Below, piece by piece: positions 1 through 6,747 of a stretch of DNA of 12,147 nt; position 1 is the first letter of the stretch, and each line of letters opens with the position of its first letter. The notes under the pieces were generated by a model. That model was not told where the DNA came from and did no database searches. It worked only from the letters and a program-made list of their open reading frames with translations. The stretch comes from Clostridia bacterium (GTDB taxonomy: Bacteria > Bacillota > Clostridia > Oscillospirales > CAG-272): contig CAAGGQ010000060.1 in NCBI GenBank assembly GCA_900769475.1, positions 1-12,147 of the forward strand. The letters run 5' to 3'. Made by a program: the position numbers and the translations under genes.

Positions 1-514
1 CCCGATCGGTGCCGATCTCCACGGCCAGGATCAGATCCGTGATCTCACGGCAGGCAAAGAGCAGAGATGCGCCAAAAGGGACGCTTTGCTCGCCGATCCA
101 AGCAACGCGATTGGTGCCGGGAGCCGAAGCAAAGACGCGATCTTCCCCAGTGCTTTTGGAGGGAACGCTTTTGGGAACGATCCCAAGGAGCCGCCCGTTC
201 TGACAAAGGGCGGCGCAGTTATAGATCTGTCCCTCCAGGGACCATGGCAGGCCGAGAATGACTATGGTGGAAAGCTCCTTGGTGGCTTCCAAAAAGGCGT
301 TTAGAGCATCCTTGGCTCCCTGCAGCAGGGTTTGGGAGAAAAAGAGATCACCGCAGGTGGCGCCGGTGAGGCAGAGCTCGGGGAAAACAACGATCTGTGC
401 CTCTTGCCCGTGGGCTTGCCGGGTCAGGCGAAGCAGCTCCTGCAGGTTATGGGAGGGATCCGCAATGCGGATGCGGGGGGTAGCCGCGGCAACCTTGATA
501 AAACCGTTTTTCAT
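1..514 (-). CDS. nadE: Glutamine-dependent NAD+ synthetase, N-terminal part (cut by window edge)
   Basis: Reading the minus strand from the ATG at 514 gives 171 open codons that run off the window. The protein starts MKNGFIKVAAATPRIRIADP, the typical start of long bacterial NAD+ synthetases, which have an N-terminal nitrilase-type glutaminase domain and a C-terminal ATP-dependent synthetase domain. The family uses ammonia from glutamine to amidate deaminated NAD, the last step of NAD synthesis in the cytoplasm. The catalytic Glu is visible at residue 46 (FPELCLTG) and the Lys at 115 (GIVPKS), 69 residues apart as expected. Two things are odd. The LPxYxEFYE segment that normally follows the Lys is not recognisable, and where the family has EICED, with Cys as nucleophile, this protein has EIGTD (residues 166-170). 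AAAGGA at 526-531 lies 11 bases before the ATG. The family assignment is secure; full glutaminase activity is doubtful. The synthetase domain lies outside the window. Confidence 0.88.
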   Translation of the reverse strand, partial: MKNGFIKVAAATPRIRIADPSHNLQELLRLTRQAHGQEAQIVVFPELCLTGATCGDLFFSQTLLQGAKDALNAFLEATKELSTIVILGLPWSLEGQIYNCAALCQNGRLLGIVPKSVPSKSTGEDRVFASAPGTNRVAWIGEQSVPFGASLLFACREITDLILAVEIGTDR

Positions 515-578
515 GGTGGCGGAGATCCTTTCTAAACGATATGCTTTCGTATCGAATTTTTTCTAATCCATTGTACTT

Positions 579-607
579 ATTATAGCGAATTTCTTTTCAA
601 AAAACAA
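579..607 (-). promoter_or_regulatory. Likely sigma-A promoter of nadE
   Basis: On the minus strand, TTGTTT (602-607) and a perfect TATAAT (579-584) are separated by 17 bases. They point at nadE, leaving a 5' leader of about 60 bases. The -35 box matches only partly, so this call rests mainly on the -10 box, the spacing and the position. Confidence 0.6.
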
Positions 608-667
608 GACGTTTTTTCATTTTTTTCTCATTTTTGTGATTCTATCAAGAGGGATTTTGGAAAAACC

Positions 668-696
668 TTGACAGCCTCGTTCTTTTTGAGTATAAT
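668..696 (+). promoter_or_regulatory. Perfect consensus sigma-A promoter with no sense gene (orphan)
   Basis: TTGACA (668-673), a 17-base spacer and TATAAT (691-696) form a textbook sigma-A promoter on the plus strand. The expected start point is near 703. Nothing plausible is encoded downstream in sense. The transcript would first pass the acpP terminator hairpin (714-741) and then run antisense through acpP (750-977). It could yield a short hairpin RNA or an antisense RNA. Confidence 0.7.
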
Positions 697-704
697 GGGG
701 CTAT

Positions 705-741
705 AAAAAAGGGAACAGCACCCAACCGAATGGATGCTGTT
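705..741 (-). terminator. Rho-independent terminator of acpP
   Basis: An 11-bp inverted repeat (714-724 with 731-741, one G-T pair, 6-base loop) is followed on the minus strand by CCC and a run of six T (705-710). It starts nine bases past the acpP stop codon. On the plus strand the same hairpin is followed by only four T, so it could be a weak terminator for the orphan promoter at 668-696. Confidence 0.85.
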
Positions 742-749
742 TTGCCCTC

Positions 750-977
750 TTATTTCTGGCACTCTTCCAGATATTTTACAACGTCGCCAATGGTGATGAA
801 TCTGTGGATGTCCTCGTCCTCAATCTCAAGGTCGAATTTGTCCTCACACATCATTACCAGGTCTGCCAGTTCGATGGAGTTGATACCAAGATCGTTTGCC
901 AGCTCGGATTCCATTTTGATTTCATCGGGATCCAGCTGCAATTCCTCAACCAGGATGTTTTTTAAGGTTTCAAACAT
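750..977 (-). CDS. acpP: Acyl carrier protein
   Basis: The 75-residue acidic protein starts MFETLKNILVEELQLDPDEI and has the four-helix layout of acyl carrier proteins. Such proteins carry growing acyl chains on a 4'-phosphopantetheine arm in fatty acid or related synthesis in the cytoplasm. The arm is attached to Ser34 in DLGINSIEL, which matches the usual DLGADSLD site although the flanking residues are N and I rather than D and L. An upstream in-frame ATG at 1025 is rejected because GGAGG at 986-990 lies 8 bases before the ATG at 977 and the family start fits there. The gene stands alone, with its own promoter and terminator and no fatty acid synthesis genes beside it. It may therefore be the housekeeping carrier or a second, specialised one; the symbol is given by family. 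Confidence 0.92.
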   Translation of the reverse strand: MFETLKNILVEELQLDPDEIKMESELANDLGINSIELADLVMMCEDKFDLEIEDEDIHRFITIGDVVKYLEECQK

Positions 978-1045
978 GGGAAATTCCTCCAAAATGTAAG
1001 TTCGATTATTTTGATGAAGCTCCAATCGGACGCATTATCGGTACT

Positions 1046-1074
1046 ATTATACATGATTTTTTCGGTTTTGTCAA
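1046..1074 (-). promoter_or_regulatory. Consensus sigma-A promoter of acpP
   Basis: On the minus strand, TTGACA (1069-1074), 17 bases and TATAAT (1046-1051) form a perfect sigma-A promoter. It would start transcription about 60 bases before the acpP ATG. This fits the high expression expected of an acyl carrier protein. Confidence 0.88.
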
Positions 1075-1164
1075 GTATTTTTTTACAGAGCCCCCGTTTT
1101 CTGCCTTTTTAGGGGCCTTCTTGAGGTAAAAAGGACGAAGTATTTTTTTGGAAAGGAGATCCCA

Positions 1165-3393
1165 ATGCGCATTTTTTACCGTCGCCCTCTGGCTTTGGCG
1201 TGCGTTCTGCTCGCCCTTTGGATGTTGACCTCTCAATGGATCTCCTTCTGGCGAAAGCTTGGGTGCATTGGCATTTTGTTGCTGTGCTTTCTGGTTTGCC
1301 TCCTCTGGCGCCGGGCGCGAAGGCTGACCCCGCTGCTTTGCATCGGTTGTTCGGTCCTTGCCCTGGTGACGTCGATCCTCTGCTTTGATCTCCACTATCC
1401 CCGGGCACAGCGCTGGGAGGGGGAGGAGGTCACCCTGCGAGGCGTGGTGGTGGAGCGGATCTATTCCAAGGCCTATGCCAGCCGCTTTCGGATCGAAACC
1501 GAGGATGTGGACGGGGAGGAGGTCTCCTTCCTTGCGGTGTTGGACGCTGAATTTGCCGCTTCGGTACAGGTAGGGGATCGCGTTGAGGCCACTGTGACCT
1601 CCCGCCCCTTCCGAACAGACGGCGACTACGAGGAGGAACAATATTATCTTTCCCAAGGATGCCTGACCGTGTTCGTGTGCAAGAAACCCGAGGATTGCCG
1701 CACCCTGGAGAGCGGAATAGCGGCCCTACGCGTGCGCTTGTCCCAATGGAACACCCGGCTTTCCTATCGACTGGTTACGGCCATGGGCAGGGAAGAGGGA
1801 GGACTTGCAGCGGCGTTGCTGCTTGGAAATCGTTCCTTTTTGTCCGAGGCGACACAACTGCATTTTCGCCGTACCGGTGTGTCCCATCTGTTGGCCTTGA
1901 GCGGATTGCACGTGTCGATCCTCATTGCCTTTTTGGATGCGCTACTTCGTCTTTTTCGCATGCCAAAGCTCGGACGCGCCATAGCGATCCCTGTGGCTGC
2001 CGTGGGCTATTTGTGCCTGACCGGTTTTGCACTCTCCACCGTGCGCGCAGTGTGCATGGCTTGTGCGATCTATCTGGCTTTCTTTTTTCGAGCGCGCTAC
2101 GATTCCTTTACCTCGCTGTCCTGTGCGCTGGCGGGGATCCTGTTGGTTTCGCCATATTCTGTATTGGATCTTTCCCTTTGGCTTTCCTTTCTGGCCGCCG
2201 GCGCCATCATTGTCTTTTCCCCCGCTGTCGCAGCGTGGCTGGAGCGGGTGCGCGGTCGCTGGACGCTTCCGAGATGGACCTTTTCCGTCTTCCAATCCCT
2301 GGTAACGGCGTTGTTCGTGGGTGTCATTGCCAATCTGGCCTTGCTTCTCGTTATGGCGGCGGTGTTTGGCGAGATCTCCCTGCTCTCGGTGCCCGTCACT
2401 ATGTTGATGTCAATTCCCGTGACCCTGCTGTTGCCTCTGATCCTGCTGACCCTTCTGTTCCCCGTGACCGCGCCGCTGTCCGGCGGGATCGCCTCGCTGA
2501 TCCTGGCCTGCGCGCGGGAGTGCTCCGAGTGGGAAGGGATCCTGCTTCCGGTAAACGACGGGTACACCCTGCTTTGTTTTGCCCTGCTTTCTCTGGTGCT
2601 GGTGCTCTGGGCGGTAACACAGATCCCCCATCGCTATCCCATGCTTCTTCTATCCTTCCTGTTGATCCTTGGTGTCGGATGCTCTCTGGCCGTGACCCAT
2701 CTTTCCACCCGGGACGTGGCCGTGCATTGCGCTTCGGACGGTAGCGGAGAGGTGGTGCTCTTTTCCCGGCAGGGCCACGCTGTGGCCGTGGATCTTTCGG
2801 ATGGAACCGCGGGAGATGCCAGCCTGCTTCTTGCGGCCGCCAAGGAAGGTCGGTGCACCGATCTGGACGATCTGATCCTGACTCGCTACTACAGCCGTTC
2901 TCCCTACCTCTTTCTCAGTCTTTGCAATGAGATCTCCCTTGGGACCCTGCGTCTACCGCCGCCCATGAACGAGCGTGAGCGCGGCATTGCCTACCGCCTG
3001 GAGCAGGAGGCCGCGCGCCTTGGCGTGGAGGTGCGCTACGATACGGAGCATTTGGGGATCCCCGACCTGACCGTGCTCTGCTGCCTGCACACGCCCTTGG
3101 CAGAGGAGGGCTCCCGCGTGCTCTTCTCGGTACAAGCCAATGGAAAGGTGTTCACCTGCATGAACGGAGGTCTGTTGGAAGGAGAGCTGGGAGAGATCGC
3201 CCGCGCCTATCTATGGTCCTCCCACACGGTGCTGTTCTCACAGCGTGCCAAGGGAAGCGAGAGTATTGCCATGCATCGGGAGCTGGAGCGTCTGATCCTC
3301 TCGGATCCTTCCATGAAATCCCGCTTTCTGACCCTTCCGGAAAACGTCTCTCACCACGACTTGTCCGCCCCCCTGCGCTTTTTCTTGAAATAG
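1165..3393 (+). CDS. comEC: ComEC/Rec2-type DNA internalisation channel protein
   Basis: This 742-residue membrane protein is the family that passes single-stranded DNA across the cytoplasmic membrane during natural transformation. Three hydrophobic helices lie in the first 75 residues. A soluble region follows at about 75-185, matching the OB-like DUF4131 part. A polytopic competence domain then covers about 190-515 and includes the diagnostic RTGVSHLLALSGLHVS at 236-251. The tail (about 517-742) sits where ComEC proteins carry a metallo-beta-lactamase domain, but the metal-binding THxHxDH motif is replaced by TRYYSRS (573-579), so this part looks catalytically dead. AAAGGAG at 1152-1158 sits 6 bases before the chosen ATG. 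I see no clear promoter in the spacer shared with the divergent acpP. The gene ends inside a strong terminator. The family call is firm; whether the cell is actually competent is unknown, since no other com genes are in view. Confidence 0.92.
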   Translation: MRIFYRRPLALACVLLALWMLTSQWISFWRKLGCIGILLLCFLVCLLWRRARRLTPLLCIGCSVLALVTSILCFDLHYPRAQRWEGEEVTLRGVVVERIYSKAYASRFRIETEDVDGEEVSFLAVLDAEFAASVQVGDRVEATVTSRPFRTDGDYEEEQYYLSQGCLTVFVCKKPEDCRTLESGIAALRVRLSQWNTRLSYRLVTAMGREEGGLAAALLLGNRSFLSEATQLHFRRTGVSHLLALSGLHVSILIAFLDALLRLFRMPKLGRAIAIPVAAVGYLCLTGFALSTVRAVCMACAIYLAFFFRARYDSFTSLSCALAGILLVSPYSVLDLSLWLSFLAAGAIIVFSPAVAAWLERVRGRWTLPRWTFSVFQSLVTALFVGVIANLALLLVMAAVFGEISLLSVPVTMLMSIPVTLLLPLILLTLLFPVTAPLSGGIASLILACARECSEWEGILLPVNDGYTLLCFALLSLVLVLWAVTQIPHRYPMLLLSFLLILGVGCSLAVTHLSTRDVAVHCASDGSGEVVLFSRQGHAVAVDLSDGTAGDASLLLAAAKEGRCTDLDDLILTRYYSRSPYLFLSLCNEISLGTLRLPPPMNERERGIAYRLEQEAARLGVEVRYDTEHLGIPDLTVLCCLHTPLAEEGSRVLFSVQANGKVFTCMNGGLLEGELGEIARAYLWSSHTVLFSQRAKGSESIAMHRELERLILSDPSMKSRFLTLPENVSHHDLSAPLRFFLK

Positions 3394-3427
3394 CCGTTTT
3401 TCGAGTGTCGAAGAACGGCTATTTTTC
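3388..3427 (+). terminator. Terminator of comEC
   Basis: A long perfect-looking hairpin (3388-3404 pairing with 3408-3424, one G-T pair, GTG loop) ends in a short T run. The comEC stop codon TAG lies inside the left arm. The A-rich left flank would also let it work on the other strand. Confidence 0.88.
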
Positions 3428-3430
3428 ATA

Positions 3431-3474
3431 GTCTGTTATTGCTGACGAGGTGTTTATATTCCTCGTTGGCAGAC
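3431..3474 (+). promoter_or_regulatory. Two-part inverted repeat in the dpaA leader
   Basis: ACGAGG (3445-3450) pairs with CCTCGT (3461-3466) around a 10-base AT-rich centre, and outside it GTCTG (3431-3435) pairs with CAGAC (3470-3474). The element occupies most of the space between the comEC terminator and the dpaA ribosome binding site. It could be a dyad operator overlapping the promoter or a leader hairpin. No convincing sigma-A promoter is present here. CATAGTCTG at 3427-3435 only loosely resembles a sigma-K -10 box. Confidence 0.4.
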
Positions 3475-3493
3475 CGAGAAAGGATGATTGAAT

Positions 3494-4390
3494 ATGACCA
3501 TCAACGATCGAATCGCGGTGCTGGGGGGAGATCGGCGACAGCTGTTTCTCCTTCGATATTTGTTGGAGAGGGGTTATCGGGTGACCTCCTGGGGGCTTGG
3601 GGAGGAGGGGCGAAATCTTTTTCCCACCTACACGGCTCCCACCCTGGAGGCGGCTCTGAAGGAGGCCCACGTGCTGGTGCTTCCATTTCCCGTAAGTGTC
3701 GACGGCGTCCGCTTACGGTGCCCATTGGAGAAGGAAGAGCTTTCCATTCGACTTTCGATTCTTTTGGATGGCTTCCAGGGGGAACAGATCCTTGGAGGGC
3801 GCCTCCCCGAGGCCTTTGTTCATTCGATGATTCCAAGGGGAATCACCCCCGTGGATTACGCCACTGCCGAGCCGTTGCTCCTCAAAAATGCGATGCTAAC
3901 GGCCGAGGGGGCCATTTCTCTGGCCATGGAGAAGTTACCCGTGGCTCTGGACGGCTCTTGCGTAGCCGTGATCGGCTACGGCAGGATCGGCTCGCTGTTG
4001 GCCGATCGCTTGCGCGGCCTTGGGGCACACGTGTTGGTGTATGCCCGACGGGAGGCCTCACTGACCTTGGCGTCCCTCTGTCATCATACCCCGGTGGCTC
4101 TGCGATGTGAGGAGGCGTATGAGTGCTTGAAGCATCTTCCGTCCTCCTGCCGTGTAGTGTTCAATACCGTTCCCGAGTGTCTGTTTTCCCGGGAGGTGCT
4201 TTCCGCATACCCCAAGGAATGCTTGTTTGTGGATCTGGCGTCGGCCCCCGGAGGGATCGATCGAACGGCCGCCGATGGGTTGGGAATACCCTGGATCTGG
4301 GGCACGGCTCTCCCCGGAAGATACGCTCCCGAGAGCGCGGGAATCGCCCTGGCACAAACGGTGGAGCATCTGCTGGAGGCGCGCCTGTAG
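3494..4390 (+). CDS. dpaA: Dipicolinate synthase subunit A
   Basis: The 298-residue protein matches the SpoVFA/DpaA family in length and layout. With DpaB it oxidises the lysine-pathway intermediate dihydrodipicolinate (or its hydrated precursor) to dipicolinic acid in the mother cell; the product is loaded into the spore core as a calcium chelate. The N-terminal part opens with a Rossmann-like IAVLGGDRRQLFLLRYL. A second nucleotide-binding fold has VIGYGRIGSLLADRL, with GYGRIG at about 161-166. A TTG start at 3488 is possible, but AAAGGA at 3478-3483 leaves only 4 bases to it. The ATG at 3494 gives a 10-base spacing, the same as in dpaB. dpaB follows after 38 bases, so the two form an operon. 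In Bacillus subtilis the pair is transcribed by sigma-K; I cannot confirm a sigma-K site here. Confidence 0.92.
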   Translation: MTINDRIAVLGGDRRQLFLLRYLLERGYRVTSWGLGEEGRNLFPTYTAPTLEAALKEAHVLVLPFPVSVDGVRLRCPLEKEELSIRLSILLDGFQGEQILGGRLPEAFVHSMIPRGITPVDYATAEPLLLKNAMLTAEGAISLAMEKLPVALDGSCVAVIGYGRIGSLLADRLRGLGAHVLVYARREASLTLASLCHHTPVALRCEEAYECLKHLPSSCRVVFNTVPECLFSREVLSAYPKECLFVDLASAPGGIDRTAADGLGIPWIWGTALPGRYAPESAGIALAQTVEHLLEARL

Positions 4391-4428
4391 CCTCTTGGTC
4401 TTACTCTTTTGGAAAGGAACGATCCATT

Positions 4429-4989
4429 ATGTTAGGTTATGCGATCTGCGGCTCCTTTTGCACCCACGGAAAGTCCTTGGCGGAGCTGCGGAATCTGATC
4501 GCGGCAGGACATGACGTTCTGCCCATTTTAAGTGACGTGGTTTGGAATACCGATACCCGCTTTGGCACGGCGCAGGCTCTGCGGGAGCAGGTGGAGGCCA
4601 TTTGCGGCCGTCCCGCCGTGCATACGGTGGTGGACGCCGAGCCCATTGGCCCCGCTCTGCATCTGGATGCTCTCATCGTTTGCCCCTGCACAGGGAACAC
4701 ATTGGCCAAGATCGCCAACGGAATCACCGATACCCCGGTGTGCATGGCGGTCAAGGCTCATCTGCGCTCCGACCGTCCCCTGATCCTCTCCCTGGCGTCC
4801 AACGACGCCTTGTCCGCCAATCTGAAGAACATTGCCACGCTGCTTTCTCGCAAGCAGGTCTATTTCGTTCCCATGACTCAGGACGATCCCGAGAAGAAGC
4901 CCCATTCTCTGGTGGCCGATTTTTCTCTGCTCCGGGCCACTCTGGATTCGGCCCTGCAGGGAAAGCAATACCGAAAGCTCTTTTTATAA
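4429..4989 (+). CDS. dpaB: Dipicolinate synthase subunit B (flavoprotein)
   Basis: The 186-residue protein belongs to the flavoprotein family that includes SpoVFB/DpaB (about 200 residues in Bacillus subtilis). It starts MLGYAICGSFCTHGKSL, with the family's G-x-F-C near the N-terminus. It has the LIVCPCTGNTLAKIANGITD segment typical of the flavin-binding fold. It acts with DpaA in the mother cell to make dipicolinic acid. AAAGGA at 4413-4418 lies 10 bases before the ATG. The gene is 38 bases after dpaA, with no promoter or terminator between them. Its stop codon overlaps that of the convergent flippase gene: TTATAA at 4984-4989 carries TAA on both strands. The presence of dpaAB means this organism makes DPA by the SpoVF route rather than the EtfA-type route described for clostridia that lack spoVF. 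Confidence 0.92.
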   Translation: MLGYAICGSFCTHGKSLAELRNLIAAGHDVLPILSDVVWNTDTRFGTAQALREQVEAICGRPAVHTVVDAEPIGPALHLDALIVCPCTGNTLAKIANGITDTPVCMAVKAHLRSDRPLILSLASNDALSANLKNIATLLSRKQVYFVPMTQDDPEKKPHSLVADFSLLRATLDSALQGKQYRKLFL

Positions 4990-6540
4990 GCCTTGTTCCT
5001 TTCTTTGGAACAGGGTCCCAATCCAGCGTAGATCCTCTTTTTCCAATGCTTTCACCAGGAGCAACAGAAGAAAATAAAGGCCTCCGGTGGTCAGGCAATG
5101 GAGCAGGACGCAAATTCCTCCCGAGAAGGGCAAGGGAAGAAGGGAAAACAATCCTCGGCAGAAAGCCGTGGCTATCACAATGCAGAACAGGGGCTTGTAG
5201 ATCCATTGGAGAAGTCGGACGCGGGGGTGTCCCACATTCAACAGATGGGCAATGCTGAATACGGTGTTGAAGAGCTCTGAAAAATAGATGGTGATCAGGT
5301 ATCCGAAAATTCCGTAACGTGGAATAAGGAGCCACACCAGGAGCACCGAGATGGCCGCATCGGCAACGTTTATGTTCATGGAATAGACCTGCTCGCCCAG
5401 TCCCTTCATCATGGCGTCGGTGGCGGTATCCACGTACATGATGGGAATCAGCGGCGCTAACAGGCGAATGTAGTAGCCGGCGGTGGTGCCGGGATAGAGA
5501 ACGGCACCGATTTCCCGGGAAAAGCAGATCAGGATCCCCGCGCATCCAATGGAAAAAAGCAGAGAGAGGGACCAAACGCGGCCGATCATGTAACGGATCC
5601 CTTTGGTGCGCCGCTGGACGGCACATTCGGCCAGGGTGGGAACCAACAGCCCAGAAAAGGATGCGATCAACGCCGATGGATATAAAATGACCGGCAGAGC
5701 CATACTGTGAATACTTCCGTAGGCGGCCAGCGCGTGGCTGTGGGAGGCTCCGCTGTTGCGAAGCCCCTCGGGAATCAGCACGTGCTGGAGGGTCACCAGT
5801 CCCGAGCGGAGGTAGGTGGTCAGGGCAATGGGAAGGCTGATCTGCGCCAGCGCCTTGCCGTCGGAAGGACGGTGGGGCGCGGCGGTGTTGGAAATGTGGC
5901 GGGCGCGATCCCGCCAATACAGAAGTCCTTCCAATAGAAAGGAGCCCACCTCGGCCAGCACGCCCCCCAGTACCAAAAGACGGCAAAGGGCGCGAATGTC
6001 CCCCGAGCCAAAGAGAGCGAGGAGATACATGGTGCTCCCAATTTTGAGGAGCTGTTCCCATACCTGCACCGCCGCGCTTTTGTAGACCCGTCGTAAGGCA
6101 GTAAAATAGCCGTTCCAGGCCGAGGTCAGAGCGATTAGCGGTAGCGTTACGGACAGCAACCGCAGAGAGGGGATCGCACGAGCATCCTTGATCCAAAGGA
6201 GACCAATGGGCTCGGCAAAGCCTCCCAGCAGGAGCGATGCAAGGCATCCAAAAAAGAGGGCGTAAAGGGTGGCGCATCGCATAATGGAGGGGATCCGTTG
6301 CGGCTGCGAGGTGCCCATAGCGTCGGCCAAAAGACGGGTCACGCCCAAATGGATCCCCGAGGTGGCCAGGGTCAGGGCAAAGCCGTAAACGCCCATCATC
6401 AAAGAGAAGAGCCCCATAGCCTCGGCCCCCACCCGATTGGAGAGCTGTACCTGGAACCACACCCCCACGGTTCGCATCAAAAGGGAGGCCGCGGTCAGGA
6501 GCAGGGCGTTCCAAAAGAGCTGTTTTGCTTGTTTTTTCAT
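4984..6540 (-). CDS. spoVB: SpoVB-like oligosaccharide/lipid flippase (MOP superfamily)
   Basis: This 518-residue, very hydrophobic protein has roughly 12-14 membrane helices and the N-terminal layout of SpoVB/Wzx/MurJ-type flippases: NALLLTAASLLMRTVGVWFQ, then GAEAMGLFSLMMGVYGFALT. The length equals that of Bacillus subtilis SpoVB. Such proteins move lipid-linked wall precursors or oligosaccharides across the membrane; SpoVB acts during spore cortex formation. The start at 6540 is preferred over the ATG at 6567 because GGAG (6547-6550) lies 6 bases upstream of it. The position next to dpaAB supports, but does not prove, a sporulation role. A vegetative flippase of the same superfamily is the alternative. 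No clear promoter was found in 6541-6660. The gene converges on dpaB with overlapping stop codons, so the two transcripts probably overlap. Confidence 0.82.
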   Translation of the reverse strand: MKKQAKQLFWNALLLTAASLLMRTVGVWFQVQLSNRVGAEAMGLFSLMMGVYGFALTLATSGIHLGVTRLLADAMGTSQPQRIPSIMRCATLYALFFGCLASLLLGGFAEPIGLLWIKDARAIPSLRLLSVTLPLIALTSAWNGYFTALRRVYKSAAVQVWEQLLKIGSTMYLLALFGSGDIRALCRLLVLGGVLAEVGSFLLEGLLYWRDRARHISNTAAPHRPSDGKALAQISLPIALTTYLRSGLVTLQHVLIPEGLRNSGASHSHALAAYGSIHSMALPVILYPSALIASFSGLLVPTLAECAVQRRTKGIRYMIGRVWSLSLLFSIGCAGILICFSREIGAVLYPGTTAGYYIRLLAPLIPIMYVDTATDAMMKGLGEQVYSMNINVADAAISVLLVWLLIPRYGIFGYLITIYFSELFNTVFSIAHLLNVGHPRVRLLQWIYKPLFCIVIATAFCRGLFSLLPLPFSGGICVLLHCLTTGGLYFLLLLLVKALEKEDLRWIGTLFQRKEQGL

Positions 6541-6622
6541 GGTATACTCCTTTTTGCCAAGATCCATAGTCTATATTTATGCAAAAATCTCATGGGTTTT
6601 GCCGATTTTTTCTGATCTCCTT

Positions 6623-6672
6623 AGGATTTTTTTGTAAAAAAGATAGGATTTTCCAAAAAAATGAAAAATCCT
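6623..6672. repeat. AGGATTTT repeats before the rubredoxin promoter
   Basis: AGGATTTT occurs at 6623-6630 and 6645-6652, 22 bases apart, and its inverse AAAATCCT at 6665-6672. The last two copies form an 8-bp dyad ending one base before the -35 box of the rubredoxin promoter. The stretch also separates that promoter from the divergent flippase gene. It could be an operator, but the DNA is very AT-rich and chance similarity is possible. Confidence 0.35.
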
Positions 6673-6673
6673 C

Positions 6674-6702
6674 TTGACAAACGCCATGTTATGCTATATC
6701 AT
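6674..6702 (+). promoter_or_regulatory. Sigma-A promoter of the rubredoxin gene
   Basis: A perfect TTGACA (6674-6679), 17 bases and TATCAT (6697-6702, five of six matches) point at the rubredoxin gene. The leader would be about 40 bases. Other AT-rich hexamers nearby have poorer spacing. Confidence 0.7.
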
Positions 6703-6747
6703 ATATACGTTTTTGAAAATCTTATATTATCATTCACAAGGAGAAAA

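Noticed and set aside
1087..1121. A GC-rich imperfect hairpin between acpP and comEC
   Set aside because: The arms are short and bulged and there is no T run in a useful position; it is too weak to call a terminator or riboswitch.
1659..2744. A 361-codon plus-strand open frame inside comEC
   Set aside because: It is a shifted-frame shadow of comEC: the composition is Arg/Pro/Gly-rich with no recognisable domain, and it lies wholly within a well-supported gene.
4991..5015. A 9-bp hairpin just past the dpaB stop as a terminator
   Set aside because: It lies inside the flippase coding region and has no T run on either side, so it does not qualify as a standard terminator.
4751..6514. A 587-codon minus-strand open frame over the flippase gene
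   Set aside because: It is another frame of the same strand as the flippase. The flippase frame has clear membrane helices and family motifs, and this one does not.
6541..6622. A sporulation sigma-E or sigma-K promoter for the flippase gene
   Set aside because: CATAAATATA near 6570-6580 on the minus strand loosely resembles a -10 box, but no matching -35 box could be found at the right distance.
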